From Kurthia massiliensis (GTDB taxonomy: Bacteria > Bacillota > Bacilli > Bacillales_A > Planococcaceae), in assembly GCF_000285555.1 (NCBI RefSeq), contig NZ_HE610997.1, positions 260,317 to 314,480 of the forward strand: a stretch of 54,164 nt of DNA, read 5' to 3'. Of the stretch, positions 35,860 to 45,193 are shown one piece after another. Positions within the stretch are counted from its first letter, which is position 1. Every line of letters begins with the position of its first letter. The notes beneath the pieces were generated by a model. That model was given only the letters and a program-made list of their open reading frames with translations, was not told the DNA's origin and searched no databases. Made by a program: the position numbers and the translations under genes.

Positions 35860-37423
35860 TTAACTCCCCACCTTCTATTTTGAATGTACCACAAGTAACT
35901 TTCTTTAGCATACTTGAGTGTTTTCCAATTTTCAAAAGGGTGCCTGGGTAAACTTCTCGTACGACGGTAATTTCTTCTTTACCGACCATTCGGGTACTTA
36001 ACAGTAACGTTTGAATACGTTCATTAATTTGTGTAATACGTTTTTTTACGGTCGCCGCAACTTGCTTTGAATTTTCAAATGCAAAGCGTTGGGATTGTGT
36101 CATTTTATCGTAAAATGATTCCAACTGTGCAACGTGTAATTGCCGCTTTTTATATTCTGCTTTTAATTGTTCCAACTCTACTGCTAATTCACGTGCTTTT
36201 GCAAGACGTTGCGCACTGTCCGTTACAATGACGGTTAAATGTGTTAAACGTTCATGTGGATTGCCAGCGAAAGCTGTACGAATCGTTTGCGTCACAACTG
36301 TTTCACCACCGATAATTTTACCGTGGTACTCATCTAAAAATACATTTTTCGCATCTAGATGTGAGCCCATGACGTAGTTACTAATAAAAATATCTTTCGC
36401 AGCTTGTAATGTTACATCATTAGCATGCTTTGCATAAATATTTCCACCTGCGCGTACACGCATCGTGTGATTACCGAAAATACCGCCTCGAATGTTAATA
36501 TCACCATTGATTGATTCAATTAATTCGGCGCCTGTGACACCCGTTTCTCCTTCGATCGAAATATCACCGAGCGCACGAACGCGATAACCAGGTAAGACTG
36601 TACCTTTTACTAAAATAGATCCTTTAAAATCTAGATTACCTGTTTCTACCCCGACATCTCCATGAATAGTTAAATGTTCGAGCAATCGCACCATACCATC
36701 TGTAATGTCCAATACACCGTTATGACGCGCTCGTAATACGATAATATCGTCTTCTTCAATTTCATAAACCGACTTTGGATCATAGTGTAACTTTTCGTCT
36801 CTTCCCGCAAACGCCTGCACAATCTCACCGTATACGTTAATACCACTTTCGCCTTCTGTCGCTGGAATTTTTTCTCCGAGCCATTGATCTTTTTGAACTT
36901 CACAAATAAAGCTCATATCAAAGTAATCCGCGCGTCCATCTTCGCGAATAACAGGTTTTTTCACCGGACTCTCATAATATTTAATAACCGCATCTTCGCC
37001 ATGCTCAGGATCTATTCCTTCTCCGACGGTTACTTTTTTCTCTCTACAAACTGCTTCATATGTAATATTTTTTATGTCGCAACGAAGTCCCATACTACTT
37101 GCAGCTGCAGCAATTGCCTGATTTAATTTATGTTCATCTTGAAATAAAGGATCGTTATAGTCGTTTACTTGTAAGGAAACGCTCATTCCATCCTTTGATA
37201 CACTTAATGCAAATACAGGTAACCAAACGCCAATTTCTACTGGCGTAACACTCGGTTCATTTAATGCGTGACGCAGCATTTGAAAACTCGTTATTTTAAT
37301 TCGCGTATGCTTTTTCGTGATGTCACCGAATTCTTTTAAAGAGAATCCATCTTTTGTCACAAGAATATAAATTTTATCCAAACTCTCATATAATTGAAAG
37401 TACTCGTTTTCAACTAACATCAT
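35852..37423 (-). CDS. FapA/DUF342-family protein
   Basis: A 523-residue DUF342 (FapA-like) protein. The N-terminal part (about 1-170) ends in 'VKKPVIREDGRADYFDM', followed by the polymer-forming beta-helix region (about 200-370) with 'LTIHGDVGVETGNLDFKGS' and 'GDINIRGGIFGNHTMRVRAG'. A coiled-coil tail (about 400-480) carries 'AKARELAVELEQLKAEYKK'. The family includes proteins proposed to act in polar localisation or flagellar assembly; the role here is not established. AAAGGAGG lies 8 bases before the ATG. It is upstream of and overlaps the phosphodiesterase gene, and lies downstream of spo0A behind a terminator. Confidence 0.88.
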   Translation of the reverse strand: MMLVENEYFQLYESLDKIYILVTKDGFSLKEFGDITKKHTRIKITSFQMLRHALNEPSVTPVEIGVWLPVFALSVSKDGMSVSLQVNDYNDPLFQDEHKLNQAIAAAASSMGLRCDIKNITYEAVCREKKVTVGEGIDPEHGEDAVIKYYESPVKKPVIREDGRADYFDMSFICEVQKDQWLGEKIPATEGESGINVYGEIVQAFAGRDEKLHYDPKSVYEIEEDDIIVLRARHNGVLDITDGMVRLLEHLTIHGDVGVETGNLDFKGSILVKGTVLPGYRVRALGDISIEGETGVTGAELIESINGDINIRGGIFGNHTMRVRAGGNIYAKHANDVTLQAAKDIFISNYVMGSHLDAKNVFLDEYHGKIIGGETVVTQTIRTAFAGNPHERLTHLTVIVTDSAQRLAKARELAVELEQLKAEYKKRQLHVAQLESFYDKMTQSQRFAFENSKQVAATVKKRITQINERIQTLLLSTRMVGKEEITVVREVYPGTLLKIGKHSSMLKKVTCGTFKIEGGELNV

Positions 37424-37825
37424 GCTGCATTCCTCCTTTTAAACTATATAAGGTATGTATATTATCATTGTATCAAATCTAATTTATAGCCAACATCTAC
37501 TATTATAAAAATATGATTTTTTGCTCAAGAAATATTTTTTGTGTTTTTTTTCTATAATATCAATTACTTTAGAACTATATATTACAACTCTAATACAATT
37601 TATAAGACCTATTCCATTTTATATCATACATTAGTTCTTAAATTTTAAACACTTTCTGTAAAAATATACTATTTCACACGAATAACCTGTCATTTTTTAG
37701 GGGAAGCATTGAAATTTAACGTCATTTATTACCCTAACAAAAAAACTTCTTTTTATTCATTTCTACTGAAAAAACGAATAAAAAGAAGTTTATTATGCTT
37801 ACATAAAATGATTGTTGACTAGACG
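37424..37825. other. 400-bp AT-rich gap between spo0A and the FapA-like gene
   Basis: Very AT-rich. It contains the spo0A terminator (37743-37791) and, near the left end on the minus strand, TACAAT and GATAAT sequences that could serve the FapA-like gene. Stop codons are dense in all frames and no RNA family was recognised. Confidence 0.5.
37743..37791 (-). terminator. AT-rich hairpin terminator after spo0A
   Basis: A perfect 16-bp stem (AAACTTCTTTTTATTC and its complement) with a 17-base loop, followed by T residues on the minus strand. Confidence 0.75.
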
Positions 37826-38635
37826 TTATCCCATCATTTCGACGCGTAGCTTATCTGCTACCATCGCCACAAATTCAGAGTTTGTAGGTTTTTGTTTCAT
37901 ATGATGTGATGAGTAGCCAAATAAATCCGCAATCGCTTCATAATTTCCACGATTCCATGCGACTTCAATCGCGTGTCGAATTGCACGTTCTACGCGTGAT
38001 GGTGTCGTATCGAATTTTTTTGCAATTTCTGGATATAAGACTTTCGTAACAGAACTTAATAAATCGACATCTAAATACACCATTTGAATGGCTTCACGTA
38101 AATAACCATAACCTTTAATATGTGCTGGTATCCCGATTTCTTTTACAAGATGCGTAATTTGCATGTCTAAACGTTGATGATCTAATTTTTCAGGCTGTGA
38201 ACCTTGTAAGATGCCTGTGTGACTTAGCGGTTTCTTTTCTGTTTCTTGTTTTACAACGTTTCCCTGTCCACAATGTAAAATTTTTGCTTCTAAGCGTGTC
38301 ATTTCGAATGGTTTTAACATGAAATAAGCTGCCCCCAATTCTACAGCTTGCTTCATGACATCTTCTTGACCGAAAGCCGTTAACATAATCACTTTAATTT
38401 CTTGATAATCGCGCTCTTTATGAATTTCTTCTAATACTGCTAATCCATCTAAATGTGGCATAATCACATCTAAAACCAGTACGTCAGGCACAACATCTTT
38501 TAACATTTCTAAGCATTGTTTGCCATTTGACACCGTTTGAACGACCTCGATCTGAGGGTTTTCAGACAAATGGCTTTCAAGCGCTCGTACTAATTCTTTA
38601 TTATCATCAGCAATCGCAACTTTTATTTTTTTCAT
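37826..38635 (-). CDS. spo0A: stage 0 sporulation master regulator Spo0A
   Basis: A 269-residue response regulator. The receiver domain (about 1-125) has acidic residues in 'AIADDNKEL', phospho-acceptor D56 in '[13 protein letters not shown]', Thr in 'IMLTAFG' and Lys in 'MLKPF'. The C-terminal Spo0A DNA-binding domain (about 150-269) carries '[16 protein letters not shown]', '[19 protein letters not shown]' and '[16 protein letters not shown]', nearly invariant in the family. I take the ATG at 38635, which gives the standard numbering; a GTG one codon upstream is closer to GGGGGA. spoIVB, the usual neighbour, is absent. Upstream a TACAAT box with TTTTCA 17 bases away resembles a sigma-A promoter. 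Confidence 0.97.
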   Translation of the reverse strand: MKKIKVAIADDNKELVRALESHLSENPQIEVVQTVSNGKQCLEMLKDVVPDVLVLDVIMPHLDGLAVLEEIHKERDYQEIKVIMLTAFGQEDVMKQAVELGAAYFMLKPFEMTRLEAKILHCGQGNVVKQETEKKPLSHTGILQGSQPEKLDHQRLDMQITHLVKEIGIPAHIKGYGYLREAIQMVYLDVDLLSSVTKVLYPEIAKKFDTTPSRVERAIRHAIEVAWNRGNYEAIADLFGYSSHHMKQKPTNSEFVAMVADKLRVEMMG

Positions 38636-38815
38636 CACGTAATCCCCCTATGCCACAGCAAATTTACCGCCCTAGCTCTATCTTATCTATTGTAACAAAA
38701 AATGAACGTTCTGAAAATAATATTTCTGTCGTCGAAATAGTTTACTGTACATCTTTATGTACATATTTTCCACTAACATCACAGTTTCAACAATAAAATC
38801 GCATTCAACGAGCAA

Positions 38816-38853
38816 AAAGCGCCTAAATATCGATTTTCGATCGTAGGCGCTTT
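38816..38853 (-). terminator. terminator after recN
   Basis: AAAGCGCCTA pairs with TAGGCGCTTT, with an inner CGAT/ATCG pair, followed by T residues. It separates recN from spo0A. Confidence 0.85.
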
Positions 38854-38860
38854 CCAATAT

Positions 38861-40555
38861 TTATAAAAATTGTTTTTTACGTTCATCTGCAATTTCAACG
38901 AGTTCTTTTGCATGTAAAAATGTTTTTTCGGTAATTTCAGGTCCCGCCATCATACGACTTAATTCATCGATGCGTTCGTCGCCGTCAATCTCGCGTAAAG
39001 ATGTATACGTACGTTGCTGTTGTTCTTCTTTGCGAATGTAGTAATGATGGTCTGCCATTGCAGCAACTTGTGGTAAATGCGAAATACATAACACTTGTGA
39101 ATGTACAGAAATCGCCGCGATTTTGTCCGCGATTGCTTGTGCTACACGACCGCTTACACCTGTATCTACTTCATCAAAAATGATCGACGTAATACCCATT
39201 GAAGATGAGAAGATTGTTTTTAGTGCAAGCATCACACGACTTAGTTCCCCACCTGAAGCAATCTTTGTAAGTGGCTTCGGTGGTTCACCAACATTCGTCG
39301 CAATATAAAAAACAACATCATCGGCACCGTTCGCATCGAAATGACCTGGTGCTAGCGCATCAAAATGAACAACAAACTCCGCTTTCTCCATATAAAGCTC
39401 ACGAAGTTGTGTCATAATTGCTTCAGAAAGTCCTATCGCAGCCTTTTTACGAATCGCTGTTAGCTCTTTCGCAATGTCGATAAGTTCGATTTCAAGTTTT
39501 TTTAATGCTTGCTCTTGTTGTTGCATATTTTCATCGTGATTTAATAGCACTTGTAGCTCTGCATCAATTTTATCACGATAATCTAAAATTTCTTGAATCG
39601 TCGTTCCATATTTACGCTTCATCGATTGAATAAGCTGTAAACGTTGTTCGACTTCGTTTAGACGCTCTGGATCGAACTCTAAGTCATCTAATAAGCTTTT
39701 AATGCCGAATCCAGCCTCTTGTAATAAATAAAATGCATTAGAAACGACTTCTGCATGTTCTTTAAAATTTTCATCTACAGGTGCAATATGTTCGAGCTCA
39801 GACATTGCATTGCCGATAAAATCTAATCCATTGCCTTCACCGAGAATCGCTTCGTGCGCAGTACGAGCACCTTCAAAAATTTTGTTAAAGTTCATTAAGC
39901 GTAAACGCTCTTCACTCAGTTCTTCCTCTTCCGTCGTACGGAATTGGCAAGCATCGATTTCTTCTAATTGGAACTGATATAAATCAATGCGCTGGGCGAT
40001 TTGCTGTTCACCGACAGCAAACTCTGCAATTTCACGCTTTAATGCACGATACGCCTCATACGTAGCTTTATAAGTAGCATGTGTTGCCGTTAATGCGTCT
40101 CCTGCAAATTGATCGAGTAAATGGATGTGTGCTTTATCATTCATTAGCTCTTGTGACTCATGTTGCCCATGGATATCAATTAAATAGGTACCAATTTCAC
40201 GTAGTTGTGACAGCGTCATCATTTTACCATTGACGCGACAAACGCTTTTACCGCCTGCCCCTAAATCACGACGCAAAATAATCATGCCTTCCTCTATGTC
40301 GACACCTAATGCTGCACATGCTTCATATACTGGATGACCTTCTGGCACTGTATATAAGCCTTCTAACTCCGCTTTCTTCGCACCATGACGAATAAATTCT
40401 TGCGAGCCTCTACCGCCAGCAAGTAGCTGTACGGCATCAATAATAATTGATTTACCTGCACCTGTTTCACCTGTTAACACCGTTAATCCATTTTGAAAAT
40501 CGACTGTCAGCGACTCAATAATGGCAAAATTGCGTATCGATAATTCCTTTAACAA
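38861..40555 (-). CDS. recN: DNA repair protein RecN
   Basis: A 564-residue SMC-like ATPase that responds to double-strand breaks. The N-terminal Walker A is 'TGETGAGKSI' (about 29-38), and the C-terminal 'SGGELSRVMLAL' signature with 'IIFDEVDTGVSG' Walker B lies around 430-475, with a coiled-coil middle (about 155-370). The start is a TTG at 40555, 8 bases after GAGGTG, matching the family start 'MLKELSIRNFAIIESL'. It follows argR by 16 bp, so the two form an operon. Confidence 0.96.
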   Translation of the reverse strand: MLKELSIRNFAIIESLTVDFQNGLTVLTGETGAGKSIIIDAVQLLAGGRGSQEFIRHGAKKAELEGLYTVPEGHPVYEACAALGVDIEEGMIILRRDLGAGGKSVCRVNGKMMTLSQLREIGTYLIDIHGQHESQELMNDKAHIHLLDQFAGDALTATHATYKATYEAYRALKREIAEFAVGEQQIAQRIDLYQFQLEEIDACQFRTTEEEELSEERLRLMNFNKIFEGARTAHEAILGEGNGLDFIGNAMSELEHIAPVDENFKEHAEVVSNAFYLLQEAGFGIKSLLDDLEFDPERLNEVEQRLQLIQSMKRKYGTTIQEILDYRDKIDAELQVLLNHDENMQQQEQALKKLEIELIDIAKELTAIRKKAAIGLSEAIMTQLRELYMEKAEFVVHFDALAPGHFDANGADDVVFYIATNVGEPPKPLTKIASGGELSRVMLALKTIFSSSMGITSIIFDEVDTGVSGRVAQAIADKIAAISVHSQVLCISHLPQVAAMADHHYYIRKEEQQQRTYTSLREIDGDERIDELSRMMAGPEITEKTFLHAKELVEIADERKKQFL

Positions 40556-40571
40556 CTCCGACTCACCTCTA

Positions 40572-41021
40572 TTACAGCATTTCGATTAAACGATTTTTTA
40601 AAATATCGCGGTCAGCTTCCTCACGGCATAAAATTAAAATCGTATCGTCGCCACAGATTGTTCCTAAAATTTCTTTCCAATCTAAATGGTCTAACAATGA
40701 TCCGATGGCATTCGCATTCCCTGGTAATGTTTTCATGACTAAGAAATGGCTAGCACCATCGATTGATACGAATGAATCCGCTAACGCGCGGTGTAATTTT
40801 TGTAAAGGGTTAAAGCGTTGATCGGCTGGTAAGCTATATTTATAGCGGCCATCTTGCATTGGCACTTTAATTAAATGTAATTCTTTAATATCGCGAGAAA
40901 TTGTCGCTTGTGTCACATTAAAGCCTGCTTGCTTTAATAAATCTACTAATTCATCTTGTGTTTCAATATCACGATTTGCGATTAAATCACGAATACGGAT
41001 ATGACGTTGACTTTTATTCAA
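40572..41021 (-). CDS. argR: arginine repressor/activator ArgR (AhrC)
   Basis: 149 residues when started at the TTG at 41021, exactly the length of the Bacillus AhrC; the GTG at 41030 lies inside the ribosome site (AGAGGTG), so I reject it. A winged-helix DNA-binding domain ('[29 protein letters not shown]' region, about 20-50) is followed by the hexamerisation and arginine-binding domain (about 75-149) with '[14 protein letters not shown]'. It represses arginine synthesis and activates catabolism. An ARG-box-like site just upstream suggests autoregulation. It is separated from tlyA by a terminator. Confidence 0.96.
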   Translation of the reverse strand: MNKSQRHIRIRDLIANRDIETQDELVDLLKQAGFNVTQATISRDIKELHLIKVPMQDGRYKYSLPADQRFNPLQKLHRALADSFVSIDGASHFLVMKTLPGNANAIGSLLDHLDWKEILGTICGDDTILILCREEADRDILKNRLIEML

Positions 41022-41033
41022 TTCTTTCACCTC

Positions 41034-41051
41034 TATGCATAAATATGCTTG
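41034..41051. promoter_or_regulatory. ARG-box-like operator before argR
   Basis: TATGCATAAATATGCTTG fits the 18-bp ARG box (WNTGAATWWWWATTCANW) except for symmetric A-to-C and T-to-G changes and two end positions. It contains the palindrome GCATAAATATGC and ends 4 bases before the argR ribosome site. Confidence 0.5.
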
Positions 41052-41094
41052 CTAAAAATAACGGTATCATCAAAATACCGAAATGACAAGAAAA

Positions 41095-41125
41095 AACACG
41101 GGCCTCTTTCAAGGCGACCCGTGTT
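41095..41125 (-). terminator. terminator after tlyA
   Basis: AACACGGG pairs with CCCGTGTT around a smaller inner stem and is followed by six T on the minus strand. The tlyA stop overlaps its edge. Confidence 0.8.
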
Positions 41126-41945
41126 ATTTTAGTTGGCTATGTGCCTCGCTCACGATTGCTTTTAAATCGATTTGTGTGTCAATTGCTTCCCCTTGTTTTG
41201 GGTTATATAAGTGGAATAAAAATTCAATATTCCCTTCTCCACCTGTAATTGGTGAGTATGAAGCTTGTTTTAACACGAAACCTAAATCTTCGGCAAATGT
41301 CGCGATTTTTTCTAACACTTCTAGATGTACTTTAGCATCTCTAACGACACCTTTTTTACCGACTTTTTCTTTACCTGCTTCAAATTGTGGTTTTACGAGT
41401 GCAATCACATCGCCACCTGGGACTAATAATGTTTTTAACACTGGTAAAATCAATTCAAGCGAAATAAATGAAACGTCGATCGTTGTAAATTCTGGTAATC
41501 CTTCTGCTAAATCCGGCGCTGTTACATAACGGAAATTTGTTTTTTCCATGACCGTTACACGTTCATCGTTGCGCAATTTCCAAGCTAATTGGTTCGAGCC
41601 AACATCAAGGGCATAACAGTGACGTGCACCATTTTGTAGCGCACAATCTGTAAAGCCACCTGTTGAAGAACCGATATCTAACATCAATTTACCATCCACA
41701 GACACGTCAAAGTTTTTCAACGCTTTTTCTAATTTTAAGCCACCACGACTAACGTAAGGAATTTGTTGTCCTTTAATACGTAATTCTACATCGCGTGCTA
41801 ATTTTTCACCTGGTTTGTCTACGCGTACGTTGTTGGCAAATACAATACCTGCCATAATTGTACGCTTCGCGCGTTCACGTGTTTCACATAAACCACTTTG
41901 AACAAGTAGTACGTCTGCACGCTCTTTCGATACTTTTTCTGTCAT
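41124..41945 (-). CDS. tlyA: TlyA-family rRNA methyltransferase (YqxC)
   Basis: A 273-residue protein with an N-terminal S4 RNA-binding domain (about 6-68, 'RADVLLVQSGLCETRERAK') and a C-terminal FtsJ-type SAM-dependent methyltransferase domain ('LMLDIGSSTGGFTDCALQNG' around 88-107, 'DVSFISLELILP', 'ALVKPQFEAGKE'). Homologues 2'-O-methylate rRNA and are also called hemolysins. Its ATG overlaps the dxs stop by one base, and no good separate ribosome site is seen, so translation is coupled. It ends at a terminator before argR. Confidence 0.95.
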   Translation of the reverse strand: MTEKVSKERADVLLVQSGLCETRERAKRTIMAGIVFANNVRVDKPGEKLARDVELRIKGQQIPYVSRGGLKLEKALKNFDVSVDGKLMLDIGSSTGGFTDCALQNGARHCYALDVGSNQLAWKLRNDERVTVMEKTNFRYVTAPDLAEGLPEFTTIDVSFISLELILPVLKTLLVPGGDVIALVKPQFEAGKEKVGKKGVVRDAKVHLEVLEKIATFAEDLGFVLKQASYSPITGGEGNIEFLFHLYNPKQGEAIDTQIDLKAIVSEAHSQLK

Positions 41946-43855
41946 TATGCTTTTAAACCCGCTTGCTGTTTAGTTTTTTCGACCAACGTTGTAATATCAC
42001 TTGCAACTTGTTCCTTCGTCATATGAATGTCACGTAACAATAAATCTACGCTACCGTGCTCGATAAATTCGTCTGGGATACCCATACGTTTTACAAGAGA
42101 AGTATCGTAACCATTGTCATTTGCAAATTCAAGTACCGCGCTACCGAAGCCACCTTCAAGCATCGCTTCTTCAATCGTTAAGATTGGTTTACCTGATTTG
42201 AATAAACGATGTAACATCGTTTCATCCATCGGCTTAATGAAACGTGCGTTGACAAGTTCTGTCTCAATGCCATTCGCTGATAACATTTCAGCTGCTTGTT
42301 CTGCCATCGGAATTGTCGTACCGAATGTTAAAATAGCAGCGTCTGTACCTTCGCGTAACACTTCCCATGTGCCGATTTCAATCGTATGAAGTGTACTATC
42401 CATTGGTACACCGCGACCATTACCGCGTGGATAACGCATCGCAATCGGACCATTTTCATAAGATAGCGCAGTTTTAACCATATGCTGACCTTCATTTTCA
42501 TCTTTTGGCATCATAATTGTAATGTTTGGCATCGAACGTAAGAAGGCGATGTCAAATACACCTTGGTGCGTCTCACCATCAGCACCGACTAAACCTGCAC
42601 GATCAATACCGATAAACACATTTAAGTTTTGACGGCAAATATCGTGTAACATTTGGTCGTATGCACGTTGTAAGAACGTAGAATAAATTGATAAGAACGG
42701 CTTGCAGCCATCTAATGCCATACCCGCTGCCATCGTTGTCGCATGTTGCTCTGCGATACCGACATCGAAGAAACGTTCTGGGAATTCTTCTGCAAAACCT
42801 GTTAATTTTGAACCGACTGGCATTGCTGGTGTAATCGTCACGACGCTTTCGTCTTCACGCGCGATACGTGTAACCGTATCTGCGACTAGTTTTGACCAAC
42901 CAGGCGCTGCGTTTTTCGATTTCGGAAACTCACCTGTTTCCATTTTGTAAGGGCCTGTACCATGCCAAGTGCCGACAGTATCTGTCTCAGCAGGTTTATA
43001 ACCTTTACCTTTTTTCGTAATCACATGCACAAGCACAGGACCTTCTGTTTGCTTCGCATTTGCTAATGTTTGTTCTAACGTTTCAAAGTTATGACCGTCG
43101 ATAGGACCCAAATACGTAAAGCCCATTTCTTCAAAGAACATACCTGACATGACTAAATATTTTAAGCTATCTTTCACGCGCTCCGCAGCACCGGCAAGTT
43201 TACCGCCAACTGCAGGAATCTTTTTCAAGAATCCTTCTACATCATCTTTTGCTTTGTTGTATGGAGGCGCCGTACGAAGGCGGCCTAAAATATTATGAAT
43301 GGCACCGACATTTGGTGCAATTGACATTTCATTATCGTTTAAAATAACGATCATGTTCGTTTTTTCGTGACCGATATGGTTCAATGCTTCCATTGCCATA
43401 CCGCCCGTTAAGGCACCATCACCGATAATTGGCACGACGTAATTATGTTTTTTACGTACATCACGTGCTGCCGCCATACCCATCGCTGCTGAAAGCGACG
43501 TTGAACTATGACCTGTTTCCCACACATCGTGTTCTGACTCGATACGTTTCGGGAAACCACAAAGTCCTTTGTATTGGCGTAATGTATCAAATTGAGATGC
43601 GCGACCTGTTAAAATTTTATGCACATATGCTTGATGCCCTACATCAAATAATAGCTTATCTTCTGGACTATTAAATGCGCGATGTAGTGCAATTGTTAAT
43701 TCGACAACTCCTAAATTCGGGCCGATATGACCACCTGTGATCGAACATTTTTCAATTAAAAATGAACGAATGTCTTCACTCAAGCTTTCAAGTTGCTTGT
43801 AATTGAGTTGTTTCAAAAAGGATGGACTAGATATTGTTGTTAAATCCATCGCCAT
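41945..43855 (-). CDS. dxs: 1-deoxy-D-xylulose-5-phosphate synthase
   Basis: About 636 residues. This TPP enzyme condenses pyruvate and glyceraldehyde-3-phosphate, the entry step of the non-mevalonate isoprenoid pathway. Motifs: '[16 protein letters not shown]', '[18 protein letters not shown]' (TPP), '[14 protein letters not shown]', '[13 protein letters not shown]' and '[16 protein letters not shown]'-like sequence (seen as '[17 protein letters not shown]'). Three starts are possible (GTG 43858, ATG 43855, ATG 43849); AAAGG spacing favours 43855. It heads dxs-tlyA and lies downstream of ispA. Confidence 0.96.
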   Translation of the reverse strand: MAMDLTTISSPSFLKQLNYKQLESLSEDIRSFLIEKCSITGGHIGPNLGVVELTIALHRAFNSPEDKLLFDVGHQAYVHKILTGRASQFDTLRQYKGLCGFPKRIESEHDVWETGHSSTSLSAAMGMAAARDVRKKHNYVVPIIGDGALTGGMAMEALNHIGHEKTNMIVILNDNEMSIAPNVGAIHNILGRLRTAPPYNKAKDDVEGFLKKIPAVGGKLAGAAERVKDSLKYLVMSGMFFEEMGFTYLGPIDGHNFETLEQTLANAKQTEGPVLVHVITKKGKGYKPAETDTVGTWHGTGPYKMETGEFPKSKNAAPGWSKLVADTVTRIAREDESVVTITPAMPVGSKLTGFAEEFPERFFDVGIAEQHATTMAAGMALDGCKPFLSIYSTFLQRAYDQMLHDICRQNLNVFIGIDRAGLVGADGETHQGVFDIAFLRSMPNITIMMPKDENEGQHMVKTALSYENGPIAMRYPRGNGRGVPMDSTLHTIEIGTWEVLREGTDAAILTFGTTIPMAEQAAEMLSANGIETELVNARFIKPMDETMLHRLFKSGKPILTIEEAMLEGGFGSAVLEFANDNGYDTSLVKRMGIPDEFIEHGSVDLLLRDIHMTKEQVASDITTLVEKTKQQAGLKA

Positions 43856-44077
43856 CACACACCTTTATTATTGATTTTCTGTCAACTGTTATTTAAGTTT
43901 ATGCCAGAATTGATTGTGCCACTTGTCGACAACTAATGCACTACTTTTCCCTCATTAGCTATAAACTATGCAAAATACTCGCTAAAAAGCGCATGAATCG
44001 TTATATACAATGTAACAGTCAGTTACTTAACATTATACCAATCATTGATGCTGAGACAAACTTAAAAGAATCGAATT

Positions 44078-44959
44078 TTATTTATTTCGTTTTACAATGT
44101 ATGTTGCAAGTTCTTCAAGTAGCGTGCTATCACTCGGTAATTGACGTAATGCAGCCAATGCAGCTTCATAATGCGTCGCTAATTTTTCTTTTGCACCATC
44201 TAATGTTAAAAGTGCTGGATACGTACTTTTATCGCTCGCTACATCTTTACCAGCCGTCTTACCAAGTTGTTCAGATGTACCTTCGATATCTAAAATATCA
44301 TCTTTAATTTGGAATGCTAAACCGATATGATATGCATATTCACGGAAAATGTTACGTGTTGCTTGATCTGCATCTGCAAGTACTGCACCTGCTTCAATAC
44401 TAAAACGTAAAATCGCACCTGTTTTATTCACATGAACGTGTTCAAGTTCTTCCAATGTTAATTGACGTGTTTCACCGTCGATGTCCAAAATTTGGCCACC
44501 AACCATGCCTTCTGCACCTGCTGCTTCGCTTAGTAAATCAATCAATGTGACTTTTTGTTCTGCAGAAATGCCATCCATACGAGCAATGACACCAAAAGGT
44601 AATGTATTTAATGCATCCCCAGCAAGTGTCGCATACGCTTCCCCATATACTTTATGGTTCGTTAATTTACCACGACGGTAGTCATCGTTATCCATGCTTG
44701 GTAAGTCATCATGAATTAATGAATACGTATGAATCATTTCAACAGCTGACCCAATCGTATAGCCTGCTTTTTTGTCAGCACCTAAATGTTCTAACACCGC
44801 TAATACGAATAACGGACGGACGCGTTTACCGCCTGCTTTTAATGAATACGCCATCGCTTCTTTTAAAATGGCTGGTGCAGTAATGTTGTCTACAAGTTGT
44901 AACATTACTGTTTCGATTTTTGGTAATTCTGCTGCCATAAATGCTTTTAAGTTTGTCAT
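44078..44959 (-). CDS. ispA: farnesyl diphosphate synthase (geranyltranstransferase)
   Basis: About 293 residues from the ATG at 44959, preceded by GGGGAG; a longer frame overlaps xseB and lacks a ribosome site. It builds C15 farnesyl diphosphate from IPP and DMAPP. The first aspartate-rich motif is 'SLIHDDLPSMDNDDYRRG' (about 79-96), the second 'FQIKDDILDIEG' (about 215-226), with 'GGKRVRP' for IPP binding at about 41-47. It is part of folD/xseA-xseB-ispA-dxs, and supplies precursors for undecaprenyl carrier and quinones. Confidence 0.96.
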   Translation of the reverse strand: MTNLKAFMAAELPKIETVMLQLVDNITAPAILKEAMAYSLKAGGKRVRPLFVLAVLEHLGADKKAGYTIGSAVEMIHTYSLIHDDLPSMDNDDYRRGKLTNHKVYGEAYATLAGDALNTLPFGVIARMDGISAEQKVTLIDLLSEAAGAEGMVGGQILDIDGETRQLTLEELEHVHVNKTGAILRFSIEAGAVLADADQATRNIFREYAYHIGLAFQIKDDILDIEGTSEQLGKTAGKDVASDKSTYPALLTLDGAKEKLATHYEAALAALRQLPSDSTLLEELATYIVKRNK

Positions 44960-44960
44960 G

Positions 44961-45191
44961 TTAATTCTCCCCATCCGTTGCAAAAGGTTGTGTTGTGCCA
45001 TCTTCATTGACGACTGCTACAAGCTGTTGTTCAGCTACTTGCAATTGTTCATGACATTGTTTCGATAATGTCATTCCTTGTTGATAGAGTGCAATGGCTT
45101 CTTCTAATGAAGCATCACCTTGCTCTAATTTACGTACGATTTCTTCCAAAGCGGTCATAGACGCTTCAAATGTTTGCTTTTTCGCTACCAT
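44961..45191 (-). CDS. xseB: exodeoxyribonuclease VII small subunit
   Basis: 76 residues with the family signature 'FEASMTALEEIVRKLEQGDASLEEAIALYQQGM' region (about 8-40), two helices that bind XseA. The tail is acidic and variable. The ATG lies 2 bases after the xseA stop, with GGGAGG inside the xseA end. It is directly followed by ispA. Exonuclease VII degrades single-stranded DNA from both ends. Confidence 0.96.
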   Translation of the reverse strand: MVAKKQTFEASMTALEEIVRKLEQGDASLEEAIALYQQGMTLSKQCHEQLQVAEQQLVAVVNEDGTTQPFATDGEN

Positions 45192-45193
45192 CT

